A DNA stretch of 64,000 bases from Heliopora coerulea (GCA_030142905.1 JASJOG010000063.1:558001-622000); one strand, 5' to 3'; counted from the first letter of the stretch, positions 1 to 11,300 are shown. Notes: generated by a model from the letters alone, not told the origin. A program made the numbers and translations.

Positions 1-52
1 ATTATTTGACAAAGTGAAATCCATGTTCATTTGTTATTGTCACACGACCCGG

Positions 53-1882
53 CTATGTTTGCACTGCACGGTGGTGGGACCCTTTCACACTAGATGTCGA
101 AGGGATTCCTTTCATCGGAACTTTACTGTAGAGATTTAGAATTTCAACCATACACACAGCACCGTGGAAATGGAAGAACACAGCCAGGGGGTAGACGATA
201 TGCGAGATATAAAACCAAACCTTCGTGGTGTAGAATGTCTTGGCCAGTTCCACCACTTTCTCGGACTTCTTCACCTCAAACGTGTACATTACCCAAAAAC
301 ACAAATTCAGCATGAAAAGAAAGGAGACCACTTCGCGAATTTTTGATGCCGAGTCTAAAACTGCATCCTTTTTCTCCGAGGGTAGCTTTCTTTCGAGTGC
401 TTTGTGGACAAAATGGGTAAACGTTACTGAACAGGCTAACTCGCAGATGTTGGTGATGAGAAGAAGGACGGCAATACTCGGTGATTCTCGGATTTCACAT
501 ATAGCTGCAATGATGATAAACATGTCGAGAAAGAATACTCCGACCAATGCTCCGCCAAGCAGGTAGAAATCAACTTTACTGTGGATCTTCCCTTTTTCCT
601 GCCTCTCCAATTGCCGACAGCCGAACACGCACACAATCAAAACAGACATAAAGAAGAACAACTGAAATCCCACGTAAATTAACTTATCTTCATCTTCAGT
701 GTCCGTAAACATGATATTGAATATCATGGCAGCAAACGCTGGGACGTAAACGAGGCCGAGAATGAATCCAAAACGCCAAAGGGTGCCGACTTCTAAGACA
801 CCTTCATCCAAACCTAACACCTCCCAGTCGCCGTGCATGAAACGCCCTTCGGCCGCGCTCAAATCAGTTTCGATTTCGCTTTGACCCTCATGATCGTTAG
901 ATTCCTCCGTGATACCTCCGCGAAGAGAAAGCCAAACGTTTAACAATAATCCTGCAGATAGCAAACAATATTCCATTGTAAAGGTGTAGAAGTACGGTGC
1001 CATTTTCTCAGCTGTTAACTTTAGGTCCTCTTCTCTTTTCCTGCAATTTTCCGTCTGGTTAGTTTGGTTGTTCGCCAAAAGCGAACCCCAGTTGCGAACC
1101 ATGAACAGCTCCAACTGTTCTGTTTTGCTTGAGTTGGGGCCATGACCTTCACGCAGTTCCTCGGTGGATTCATGCACAAATGACACAATCCACGTCGCAA
1201 GATTCAGCGCAATCAGGTGCATAATCATGAAATGGCTGCAGATTAACGTCTTCGGCTTAGACCTACCCGAGAGCTTGTAAAAAAAGTACAGTTGTATGTA
1301 GATGAAGAATGTTCTTAAGAAGTAATAACATAACATAGTCGGATCTCGAGAAGGGCACTCAGATCCCGTAGCGTATTCTAGAAATTCTACCATGGTCATA
1401 AATGAACTGCCAAGACCGAAGAACATCACGCCGACCAAAAGACGCGAAGGAATGAGTGGCTTGGCAGACTCTTCGTGTTTCTCCAGCCATCTTTCGCATT
1501 TCCTCAACCACCGTTCATGTTTCTTCAACCATCCTTCTTGTATCTTTGAGCAAATGTCGGGAATATGTCTGGACAGCATTGAAATAGCCATCCATGCGAT
1601 GGCTACGGTTAACATGATGGTAAGATAGAGATACACCTGCTCTTCATTAACATGGCTCGCAGTTCCGTCAGTACGTACTTTGCCTGCGACAAGGAAGACT
1701 ACTCCCAGTAACAGACATATCGCCATGTAACCCAAACTAGCGAATTTTCTCGTGCTTGTGTCGCAGCAACACACGGTAGTACTATTCGTGGCCATATTTA
1801 CTTCCGCTTCTTGTTCAACTGTTTCACCGTCTCCTTCGTGGATTCCCTCGGGTTCCACCAAACACTGCAAAGAATCAGCCAT
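53..1882 (-). CDS. Otopetrin-like proton channel, intronless paralogue A
   Basis: Single-exon gene of 609 residues. The open frame extends upstream, but the first ATG is at 1882-1880 (protein begins MADSLQ). Twelve hydrophobic segments can be counted, the number expected of otopetrins, which form proton-selective channels in the plasma membrane. Family-like features: an LFxFGLGS-type third helix (FFGLGSSF), a fifth helix with MHLIALNLATW (family pattern MHxxATNLxxW), a sixth helix starting FTMEYCLLSAG (family pattern FxxEYSL), and a last helix ending FFHFHGAVCMVEI (family pattern FxRFHSxxxLxE). A hydrophilic N-terminus of about 45 residues carries a CCC cluster, and a Cys-rich, N-glycosylatable loop (NNQTNQT) lies between helices 5 and 6. 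It stands head to head with paralogue B at 2263. The otopetrin call is from remembered family pattern, not a search; an unrelated 12-TM family is the alternative. Confidence 0.78.
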   Translation of the reverse strand: MADSLQCLVEPEGIHEGDGETVEQEAEVNMATNSTTVCCCDTSTRKFASLGYMAICLLLGVVFLVAGKVRTDGTASHVNEEQVYLYLTIMLTVAIAWMAISMLSRHIPDICSKIQEGWLKKHERWLRKCERWLEKHEESAKPLIPSRLLVGVMFFGLGSSFMTMVEFLEYATGSECPSRDPTMLCYYFLRTFFIYIQLYFFYKLSGRSKPKTLICSHFMIMHLIALNLATWIVSFVHESTEELREGHGPNSSKTEQLELFMVRNWGSLLANNQTNQTENCRKREEDLKLTAEKMAPYFYTFTMEYCLLSAGLLLNVWLSLRGGITEESNDHEGQSEIETDLSAAEGRFMHGDWEVLGLDEGVLEVGTLWRFGFILGLVYVPAFAAMIFNIMFTDTEDEDKLIYVGFQLFFFMSVLIVCVFGCRQLERQEKGKIHSKVDFYLLGGALVGVFFLDMFIIIAAICEIRESPSIAVLLLITNICELACSVTFTHFVHKALERKLPSEKKDAVLDSASKIREVVSFLFMLNLCFWVMYTFEVKKSEKVVELAKTFYTTKVWFYISHIVYPLAVFFHFHGAVCMVEILNLYSKVPMKGIPSTSSVKGSHHRAVQT

Positions 1883-2262
1883 ATTTGTCAATCTGTCTTA
1901 GGTTAAACGAGAAACAGAGATGAGCGATTGACCAGAAACGTTCGACTTCTAAGACAGCAAAGTAAAAGAACAAACAACGATATCGGTTGCATTTTTATGT
2001 GAAATTGGACTCCGATTTCCGGCTTCAAGAATTTAATTCTTAGTATCAGGTCACGATTTTATCATCACGTGACCTGAATGAAACTGAAACTAAAATTGAA
2101 AAGGTCGATGGTTTATCTTGTGGGATTTCCCGCTTCCGGAATTCGATTGAGTGCAGTTGAAGATTACATTTGTTCCATTTAACTTGCTATTAACATTGAT
2201 ACGTACACAGCAAGGCTTGCTGAATATTGATACCGCTTGGACCAAACATCTCAAGTACACAA
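1883..2262. promoter_or_regulatory. Shared 380-bp bidirectional promoter of the otopetrin pair
   Basis: Non-coding interval between two divergent start codons, so it must hold both 5' UTRs and core promoters unless distal exons exist. Visible elements: a perfect 10-bp inverted repeat TCAGGTCACG (2046-2055) and CGTGACCTGA (2068-2077); a palindromic E-box TCACGTGA at 2065-2072 overlapping its right arm; a GGGATTTCCC kappaB-type site at 2122-2131; and ETS-like TTCCGG cores near 2020 and 2135. The sequences around 2013-2040 and 2122-2148 look like diverged copies of each other (TTTCC[GC]GCTTC followed by an AATT-rich stretch). No clear TATA box is placed. Confidence 0.55.
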
Positions 2263-4209
2263 ATGGCACATAACCCTTTCCCAAGAAAGGAGCACAGAAG
2301 CTCCTGGGGTTCGCCCACACCGTTGGATAACGACTCCGCTGACAAAGGCAAAAGCAAAGGCGTCCTTGACCCAAGTGAAGTTGAATTTCACAGTGTAAAG
2401 AGAAAGAGACGCTCCAAGAGACAATGTAGAAAAAGTTCAGGAAACACCTCTACCACTACAAGCCAAGAGCCAAGCGAAACCGGAGGGAAACGTCGACCTT
2501 CAAGGAACCATAAAAGAGCGAGTAACTGCTCATTTGTTCAACGGAGTGTAACCAGCACAACAAATGAAGAAGACAGCGGAGACGAAAGGCAATGCTTGTT
2601 ACCGAGAGGTAGTGGCAGTCCAAATTATGGCACGAGCCACGGTATCGAAATTTCATCTGTAGAAATTCAGTCTCCTCTTCTTCGACGATTTTTCCCAGAA
2701 GTAACTCCATCTACCGTGCGATATCTAAGTGTTGTATTGTTCTTGCTGCTGCTCGTATTAGGAATAACATTAGTTATCAGTTCCAACATAAGATCAGATC
2801 GACACGGTATGGAAATTACCCCGCGCGATGTAAACTGTTATACCATTGTTCTTATTGCTGTATTCATTATTTGGTTGGCTTGTGACAAATGGGGCAACCG
2901 AAAATGCAGCGAAACGGTGGACAAAGAAAGTGGGTCGCTAATCCCAAGCCATCTTCTGAACGGTCTCGCAATGTTTGGTGTCGGCAGTTCTGTTTGTCAA
3001 GTGGTAACTGTTTTAGACTTTGTAAAATGTCAACGACATGTTGGCAAGCTTGACTTGAGTTGCCTCGTCTATCCATTCTTCGAAATGGCGTTCATGTTTT
3101 CGCAAATTTACGTATTCTATACCCTTTCTCGGAACCGCGAACGGAAAATGTTATTCGGAAACGCCTTCACTATGTTTACTCTGGCAGTGAATCTGACAAT
3201 TTGGGCGATATACTTTTTCGCCGGCGCTGTGAACACTTCTGCCCTGAAAAGTGAGAGGTGGCTCACACATTACTACTACGGCTGGCCTGACCACGATTTG
3301 TGTGCCACGAATGTCACAGGTCAACACTCCAGAGAATTACATCAATTCCGATCTGACATGAAGCCCTTTATGTACACCTTGGCAATGGAATACTCGCTTC
3401 TTGCGTCTGCTCTTCTGCTCCACCTGTGGCTGGGGATTGGAACGTGCGACGCCGGGGAATATGGTGCGACGAACAGGAAGAATTGGCAGTTCTTTCGAGC
3501 TGGTTTTATCTTGGGTTTGTTCTGCCTGCCGTTGCTTGGCATGATGGCAGTGAACGCTTCTGTTGATTCGGATCATCGCAGAATTATGATTGTATTCTGG
3601 ACTGAACTTGTACTATTAATCTTACTTTTTATTTGCAGCTATTATGGGTTCAAGCAGTTGAAATCTTCGTATGCTCTAGATCTAAAGCCAGTCGGAGACG
3701 TCGAACGCAACTTCGGAACACAACCGCCAAGTCGATCAAAACCGATCAGAGTAGACATCATACTGCTTTGTATTTCGTGGCTGGGCTTCTTAGTCGTCGA
3801 TTTATTCACCATTTTCGCATCTTGCGAAAAGATCTTTAAGAATTACGATGGGTCAGCATTAGGTGTTGGAATTACATCACTCTTTGAGCTATTGTCCACC
3901 GGAATGTTAACTGTGTTCGTTGTCGAGGCCTACTCACGTAGATTGCCAGCGACATGGGAGAGGAGTGAAAATACAGCCGCCGCGAAAATTCGACAGATCG
4001 GTTCGTTCTCCATGATAGTGAGTTTTGGCTTCTGGGCAATGAGAACCTACACCTTTCGTTCCAAGTACACGTTTGACTTTGTTGGCTCTGATTATTTCGG
4101 GGAGGTTTACTGGTTTGTCATAACTCAGCTTTCTGTTCCGTTGTGCACCTTTTTTCACTTTCATTCTGGTGTGTGCCTGGCAGAAGTGATCGCTTCTGCC
4201 ACCATGTAG
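2263..4209 (+). CDS. Otopetrin-like proton channel, intronless paralogue B
   Basis: Single exon, 648 residues from the first ATG at 2263 (MAHNPFPRKE); the frame is open further upstream but with no ATG. A long basic, Ser/Arg-rich cytoplasmic N-terminus of about 155 residues precedes twelve predicted membrane helices. Otopetrin-like motifs match paralogue A: LIPSHLLNGLAMFGVGSS (helix 3), YPFFEMAFMFSQIY (helix 4), LAVNLTIWAIYF (helix 5), YTLAMEYSLLASALLLHLW (helix 6) and FFHFHSGVCLAEV at the end. The expected role is proton conduction across the plasma or an organelle membrane. The two genes are clear paralogues, and loss of introns in both fits duplication of an already intronless copy or a retrocopy; an ATTAAA at 4400-4405 could be the poly(A) signal. 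Confidence 0.78.
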   Translation: MAHNPFPRKEHRSSWGSPTPLDNDSADKGKSKGVLDPSEVEFHSVKRKRRSKRQCRKSSGNTSTTTSQEPSETGGKRRPSRNHKRASNCSFVQRSVTSTTNEEDSGDERQCLLPRGSGSPNYGTSHGIEISSVEIQSPLLRRFFPEVTPSTVRYLSVVLFLLLLVLGITLVISSNIRSDRHGMEITPRDVNCYTIVLIAVFIIWLACDKWGNRKCSETVDKESGSLIPSHLLNGLAMFGVGSSVCQVVTVLDFVKCQRHVGKLDLSCLVYPFFEMAFMFSQIYVFYTLSRNRERKMLFGNAFTMFTLAVNLTIWAIYFFAGAVNTSALKSERWLTHYYYGWPDHDLCATNVTGQHSRELHQFRSDMKPFMYTLAMEYSLLASALLLHLWLGIGTCDAGEYGATNRKNWQFFRAGFILGLFCLPLLGMMAVNASVDSDHRRIMIVFWTELVLLILLFICSYYGFKQLKSSYALDLKPVGDVERNFGTQPPSRSKPIRVDIILLCISWLGFLVVDLFTIFASCEKIFKNYDGSALGVGITSLFELLSTGMLTVFVVEAYSRRLPATWERSENTAAAKIRQIGSFSMIVSFGFWAMRTYTFRSKYTFDFVGSDYFGEVYWFVITQLSVPLCTFFHFHSGVCLAEVIASATM

Positions 4210-5312
4210 GAAGCACCAGCAATTGACAATATTAACTTTGTATATGTTTTGTTTTATGCTATGGTGTTGCATAGTACTTCTGTCGTAAATAGCGAGACTT
4301 GTAGTTTTTTAACTGATATTCCAATGGAGTTGTTTATGTACTTGGTTTTTTTTTAAAACATAAAGTGTATGGGTTGCTTGGTGTATTTCTCATACTAAAA
4401 TTAAATATGCTTTTATCGATAAAACTGTATATTTGTTATTTTACGATAAAGTTGGTAATATACCCCTTCAAAACGAATACATCATCGCATGGTCAATTTT
4501 ATGACAAACTTTGTGCAGTATTTATTATATATGTTTAGTATTGAGTTTGGGATTGTATACTAGTTAGACTATAAGGTTTTTTGAATTCAAGATGGAATTC
4601 GAGCGACTTTCCAACCGCTATCGTAAAACCATTTAGACCATATTAATAAGATCTAACGAACGTTTGTTGCTAGACCGAAGGCGTGACTGGTAGAAAACGA
4701 GAGGTAGTTGTCCAATTGTTTCAGTACATGTTGGTTAATTTTTATAAAATGTGGATTTGGATAGACTTGCTATCAGCGGATAGTAAACAGTAGAATAGCC
4801 AGCAACATGGATGGGATTGTGATATAAAATAGCAAATTTGCGCTATAAGCACTTATGCTCTACCCAATATGATTACACAGTAACCCACTCCGCCGAACGG
4901 AGTTTCATATCCCTGATAATTCCAGTTTAATATTCAACGTTTTACGGTAAAGCCATGTTGATGTGATCGTTCCATTTACCCCACCTGTTGCTCCCCAGCG
5001 TTTGGCCATTCGTCGTTCGCAGAGCCACCTGTTGCTTCAATGAACGCTATCTTAGTAGATGACTAAATAAAATCATGCTGAAAGGACGCGTCTTCAGGTA
5101 AATCGTTTGCATGTCTTAAACGTTCTCTGAGAATTTCGATAGAATTGTTATTCTAAGGCCTCATGCACTATGGCCGAAGAAGAGAGATCATACCAGTTCT
5201 TGGAAAGAATGGCCAGGACTCTTGGTGAACGATGGTTCCGTGTGTGAAAGCAGTATCTTGTCTTTTCGTGCTCTTTGTTGACTGAGGTACGTAACATTTC
5301 CAGGCAGTTGTC
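4210..5312. other. Intergenic: 3' flank of otopetrin B and 5' flank of lipoxygenase
   Basis: AT-rich with no convincing gene. A short open frame at 5170-5247 (MAEEERSYQF..., 25 codons, then TGA) precedes the lipoxygenase ATG. A good acceptor (tttccag at 5297-5303) sits just upstream of that ATG, so part of this interval is probably 5' UTR with an intron. Confidence 0.5.
5170..5247 (+). other. Upstream ORF or alternative first coding exon of the lipoxygenase
   Basis: Twenty-five codons from an ATG to TGA. If a donor at 5242 (cgt|gtgtga) were joined to the acceptor just before 5304, the frame would continue as ...[12 protein letters not shown] into the lipoxygenase, adding an N-terminal extension. 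If not spliced, it is a uORF that could dampen translation from 5313. The sequence alone cannot decide between these. Confidence 0.3.
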
Positions 5313-8300
5313 ATGGGGAATGTAATAAGCGCTACAAACGAATGTTTCGAGTGCCTTCTTCCTCCTTGCATCATTGTTTTAATAAAGACCGGTGATACCG
5401 CCAGTGTTGGCCTGCATAACAATGTACACATACAATTTACTGACGAGTTCGGACGAGAATCTGAAGAAATAACCCTGGAAGGTTGTTCTTTAACTGTTTT
5501 CAAGAAAGGCCACACTGACTCATTTAGGATAACAAAATTGCCGGAGAATTTTGGCACAGTGAGGAAAATTAAGTTGTCTCGCTTCGAAACGAAACAGAAC
5601 GTCGTTGAGTGGTATGTGGAAAAAGTTGAAATTCGCTATCATAAACTCGAAGGACCGGAGGAACGGCTGATATTCCCGTGTAACAGATGGATACGAAATG
5701 GAAAACCAGTGGTTCTGAAACGCTATGACTCTTCCTTGCCACAGTTTGACGAAGATTCTCTTCAACGGGATGCAGAGTTATTTTCTAAGCGAGCAAAATA
5801 TCGATATTGTCCGGGGATTTCTGGATTGCCCCCAAGAGTAAGTAAATATATCTCGTTAGATCTTTTAATGGCATCGCTGAGTAAATTGCTTATCGAATAT
5901 TGAACTATCTAGCAGACTGATACCTACCTCAATCCATTTAGAAATATTAAGAAATACAATCACCATTTTTTGTTTAGCTTCCTGTAATAATTAAAACCGA
6001 TAAATTCTATTACGATTGTGAAAATTTTACGCAGCTTTCTTATATTCGTGTTTATTCACTTTGGTTCATTTCTTCTCCTGTACTTAGCTGAAAAAATTCC
6101 CGAAAAACGAGGTTTTTAGCAACAATTACAAGGTATGTTTCGATACTATTTATAAATGATTTTAATTATTTTTGTCCTTATTCTTCACTTCAGTTATCAC
6201 TTATAATTTTTTTTTTTCGTGCTTCCTTTTTATTTTTGTGTGCTCTCTTTTTTTCATATTTTACTTTTCTTGATTTCTTTTTTTGTCGTAGTTCTTCCAC
6301 TGCATTCTTTTCCTTTCAAAGCTATTCCCTTTGTTTTTCTGTTTGCTAATTTTCGTTTGAAATTCATTCCCTTGTTTGCTTTCGCTCAAAACTTCTTTCC
6401 ATTCTTCCTATATTGCTCATAACACATCATGTAATTCTTCTCGTGTCCTTGTTCTAATGCTCTGGTTTATTAGTGGGATATATCTCTAAGAAAAGATAAG
6501 CTATACGCCAGATATAATTTGGTCAATTTTGAGAAAACACCTTGGAAGGATTTTCACGAGTTTGACATACTATATCGAAAACTCGGAGAGCCAATGGTAA
6601 GCGTTGTTATAATTCTGTGAAATTCTGCCGTGTAAATATGTAATTGAATCTTTCTCTCTCCCCTTTAATTCGACACAGTCCAAGAATTTCTGGCTGGATG
6701 ACGTCCATTTTGGACGTCAACAGGTTGCCGGATGCAATCCAACTGTCTTGTTATAATTCTGTGAAATTCTGCCGTGTAAATATGTAATTGAATCTCTCTC
6801 TCTCTTTCTCCTTTAATTTGACATAGTCCAAGAATTTCTGGATGGATGACGTCCATTTCGGACATCAACGAGTTGCCGGATGCAATCCAACTGTCTTGCG
6901 ACTTTGTAAAGAAATTCCAGCAGGGTAAAGTTTCACCGGTATTGTGTTCACTTGAGAAATAAATGATGTTAAAACGGCATGTTTTTTACGACACAAACCT
7001 GTAGTGTAATGATGATGATCATGTTGGTGATAGTAATGATCATGATGATGAATATACTGATGTTAATTATGACGATAATATACAATGATTTGTAATGTTC
7101 CCAACAATATTATGACACATGGCGTACTCCCAAGACTACAAGTCTCAACATGTCCAATTTTTAATTAGCATATTTCAAAATTATCAATGACATTAAGACT
7201 TAGAGGCTGCAGTACTCTATTGTAATTTTCTGCTTACCATCTGCCCCGGTGTTGCTGAATGGTTAGAGCATTTCACCAGCGATCAGAAGGTTACGATTGC
7301 AATTTCCGACTGAGGCACAAAAAAGCTTTCGTGAGTGAGAAGCGTGAGAGCATGCGCATTTCAAACATATGAATTCCACGATACCAAACTCACTCCGTTG
7401 ATTTCACAGCTTTGGAATAGTTGGCATATCCCTTCTTCCTTTAATGGGTGAGATAACAAAAACAAGCTGCTCAGTGAACTCAGTGTGTATGCATTTCCCA
7501 GCTCGTGTTCATCTCGCAAACTATGGTCATTTCTTACAGTAACTACGTTGCTTTTCAATTGTCATTTAGATTTCGTGTTTCTTCGAGTTTGGTTGAGCCA
7601 TTTCTGGAAGGAATGAGTTTAGTGGCAGCCATGGAGGCCTCCAGACTGTTTATCGTGGATTACAGCATTATGGAAAAGGCTGATGTGGACAGTGAACGGG
7701 TGGTAAGACAGTGAACGGGTGGTAAGACAGTGAACGGGTGGTAAGACAGTGAACGGGTGGTAAGGCAGTGAACGGGTGGTAAGGCAGTGAACGGGTGGTA
7801 AGACAGTGAACGGGTGGTAAGACAGTGAACGGGTGGTAAGACAGTGAACGGGTGGTAAGACAGTGAACGGGTGGTAAGACAGTGAACGGGTGGTAAGACA
7901 GTGAACGGGTGGTAAGACAGTGAACGCATGAAGTAAAGTGCTACAAAAAATAACTGATTTCATTTTCTGGAAAAAAAGAGAAACCCAGCTTTGTCACAAT
8001 CTATTCATCAAGCCGAACAAACCACAAGACTGTGTGGGGAAATTCTCCTGTTAAGAGATTTGTAGCTTGGCATGACAATAAGTGTAATAAATAGACAATA
8101 TTTTGCGGTAACGTCAAGATTTTTAATAAAATTTGCTGAGCTTTCGTCCTACAAACTCAGGACTTTCTCAGAGCAAGATTTAAAAACAACATAAAAAAAA
8201 CTTCAGTCTTGCTCTGAAGAAGTCGTAAGTTTCCAGGACGAAAGCTCAGCAAAATTTTTATCATACATCTTGACGTAACCGCCAAAAATTGTCTATTAAA

Positions 8301-11300
8301 TTCTTCTGTTGTTGCAATTAATCCGCTTTACCATAAAAGACTCTGTTTGAAAGCTTGCCTCAATAAGTCAATTTACAGTTTTAAATGTAAAACAAGTTTG
8401 GAAATCAAGTCTAGTTCATGGAACCATAACGAGGATAGATTTTTGGCTTGTTGAAACCTTTTGGTGGCATTTTCGCAAACAAGTACTATCATAGTTAGAG
8501 AATGGCGTCTTTTCCGAAGAACTTATAAATAGGCAGAGCGTGTCTTGTATCGCGGCTATTGATTTAACCATTCAAGAACGACAAGCAAGGAGTGCTTACT
8601 CTCTGTTTCAAATTGGTGAATGTGATCATTCGATGAGCAATTCCATTTTAACGTCGTATTTACTATCTTCGAAGACAATGGGGCTGAATATTATAGTGTT
8701 AAAATGTTTTTTCAATTACAGGTTACAAGCCCGTATGGACTTTTCTTCCTCAATAAAAATCGAGACCTAGTTCCTGTGGCAATACAGTTGTTTGCCCATC
8801 GAAGGGAAAACAACCCGGTAAGTTAAGTGTTAAAACAGTCTAAAAGTCTTTGATGCTGGTGTGAGAGGACAGTCTCTAAGTCTCTTTAAATAGTTGGACA
8901 CCAAAACGTCAGAATTAAATCTATGTGGCAAAAAATGCTAGAAAGCTTGTCTATTACCAAATTTTACATATGCGGTGTACAAATCATCACACTTTTTATA
9001 AGAAATGTTCTTGGTTCAAGACAATCGGTCTCGCTCACGATCAACCCATAGAGAACAAATCTCAAGTGCCTTTCTAGACGGTCGTATTTACCCTTCTGGT
9101 TTAATTCTTTTTCTTTTCAGATATTCGTTCCCAGTGACCCTATCTACACTTGGGCACTTGCAAAAATGTGGTTCAATAATGCTGACGCAGGCTACCACAG
9201 AGCATGCGCGCACCTGGGTAAGAGTTTTAGCATCATCTGTATGTCTGTGTTAGTCTGCCCACTTTGCTGTTCTTTGTTGTCTAGCTTTGTTTACAAACCT
9301 CAAAAAACCCCTATTGATTTGAATATTTTAGTCGCCTTTTTTTCTGTTTTGAAGGTATGAGCCATCTTGTCTTGGAAAGTATCGCTATAGCAACGCACAG
9401 ACAATTATCGCCGTCGCACCCAATATATCGACTGCTGGCCTCTTATATTCATTACGTCATTCCTATCAATAGGTAGGCTCTGTCTGTGCCAAAATTGTAC
9501 TCTTGATAGCCTTACAGCTCAGCTGGTTGTGGTTTGGATGGTCTTGTAGTTCAGTTGGTAGAGTGTTGGACTAAAGTATCAAAGGTTGTGGGTTGGATGG
9601 TCTTGTAGTTCAGTTGGTAGAGTGTTGGACTAAAGTATCAAAGGTTGTGGGTTGGATGCTCCTGTAGTTCAGTTGGTAGAGTGTTGGACTAAAATATCAA
9701 AGGTTGTGGGTTGGATGGTCTTGTAGTTCAATTTATAAAAAGAATAATTTACTTAGCAAACAATTTCAATACCAAAGGTCGTTGTTTGGGTTATTGTAAG
9801 GTATGACCCTCACGTTGTTGGTAAATCCTAGAAATATTTTCCATGAAACAAATCGACCCATCTTGTCTTGTGTTTTGGTCCTGATGCATCCTTCTTTCTC
9901 TCCCTCTTAGTTTTGAAACTAATCAGCTGATAGGTTACGACGGTTGGTTAGACAATGGGACAAATCTTGGCGTATCTGGAATAATCAGCATTCTGCAAGA
10001 ACAGTTTGTATATCCACATCTCATAGTTGACTAAATGATGGTATTAGAGTCATTGGTACATACAGACGTTTTCGTTAAAGGATAAATGTGCTTATACGTG
10101 GACATTAATTTTCTGTCCATAGCCGATCATTTGATTTTACTCTGGCTAATGCCAGACGATTTTACTCGTCAAGGGGAACGTCTCGGAATGGAAAGGGTTA
10201 AAATACCGTAACCTCTGGTTGGCCGACTTTCCAATATATTAGATGATACGCTTGTTGGTCTATATGGCGCGAATTCAAATAGTAGACAGATACTTTGGGT
10301 TGAATATTTTACTCATAATTGCCAACTCTTAATCTTATTATTTAGAGAACACATTAATAATTTGTAGTAATTTTTCTCTTTTAAAGGTGGCCCACCTGGA
10401 GATTGAATCGACAGGGATATCTTCCTAGAGATCTGGAAGACAGAGGAGTAAGGACAAAAATGAAAAGTTTACGAATCTCAGCATTCTTAATGTTGTCATT
10501 TTTGTTTCCTCACTAACAATTTTGCTTTGCTTCAAGTGACAGTTCAATCAACAGCGGTTGTTTTGCGTTGGGAAATTTCGAGGGTGTTTTGGAAACCCCC
10601 CCCAAAAAAAAACAAAGAAAACAATTAGCATCAAACGAAAGTTATCATCTTGGAACTTGATATTCATGTTCAAAATGAAAATGAAGGAAATGTTATATTT
10701 TTAATGTTATTTCAAAGTTACTATCCGTGCAAATTTTCACTCACAACTCATGATCATTTAGTTCGATAATGACTTTGAAAGTAAGTCAAAATAATATCTC
10801 TATTATTTTGTTCAATCTTGTTTATATCTTGAAGAGATTCTCCAATGAAGAATCCACTTACTGTTTTTAAGATAGTCTTAAAGATATCATGGGAATTAAA
10901 GATCGTGCGAAATTTCATCTCGAAATTCGTTTAAATACACATCGTATCTTGTATCTTATATCTAAAACTTGATTTTTAGGCGCCGACATTTAACATGCCA
11001 AGTTTGGAAGGAATGAGTCGAGAGATCCTTTGACGTAGTAGCCTCAATAACCTTAGCTGTGATGTTTGTGCTTTTTCTAATATGAATAGCCATGACGGGA
11101 TAAATCACGACAAATAACAAAACATGTTAGTTTATAAAAGCTTTACTGACGTTTCGTTGCTGACGCGCAACATTTTCAAAATGAAATACATAATGGATAA
11201 GGTAAGGATATAAAAATAATATTAACAAGGTGCTGAAAAATGATCAGCCAGTAAGAGGGAAGGAAAGGTGAGAGAACAGTAGAAGAAGAGCGGAAGAAGA

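Noticed and set aside
7619..7963. Minus-strand periodic frame; also considered as a CRISPR-like repeat
   Set aside because: A contiguous 19-bp tandem repeat with no spacers, in a eukaryotic intron; the frames are repeat artefacts.
9535..9712. Three tandem tRNA genes
   Set aside because: Unit of 59 bp is too short and lacks a complete cloverleaf.
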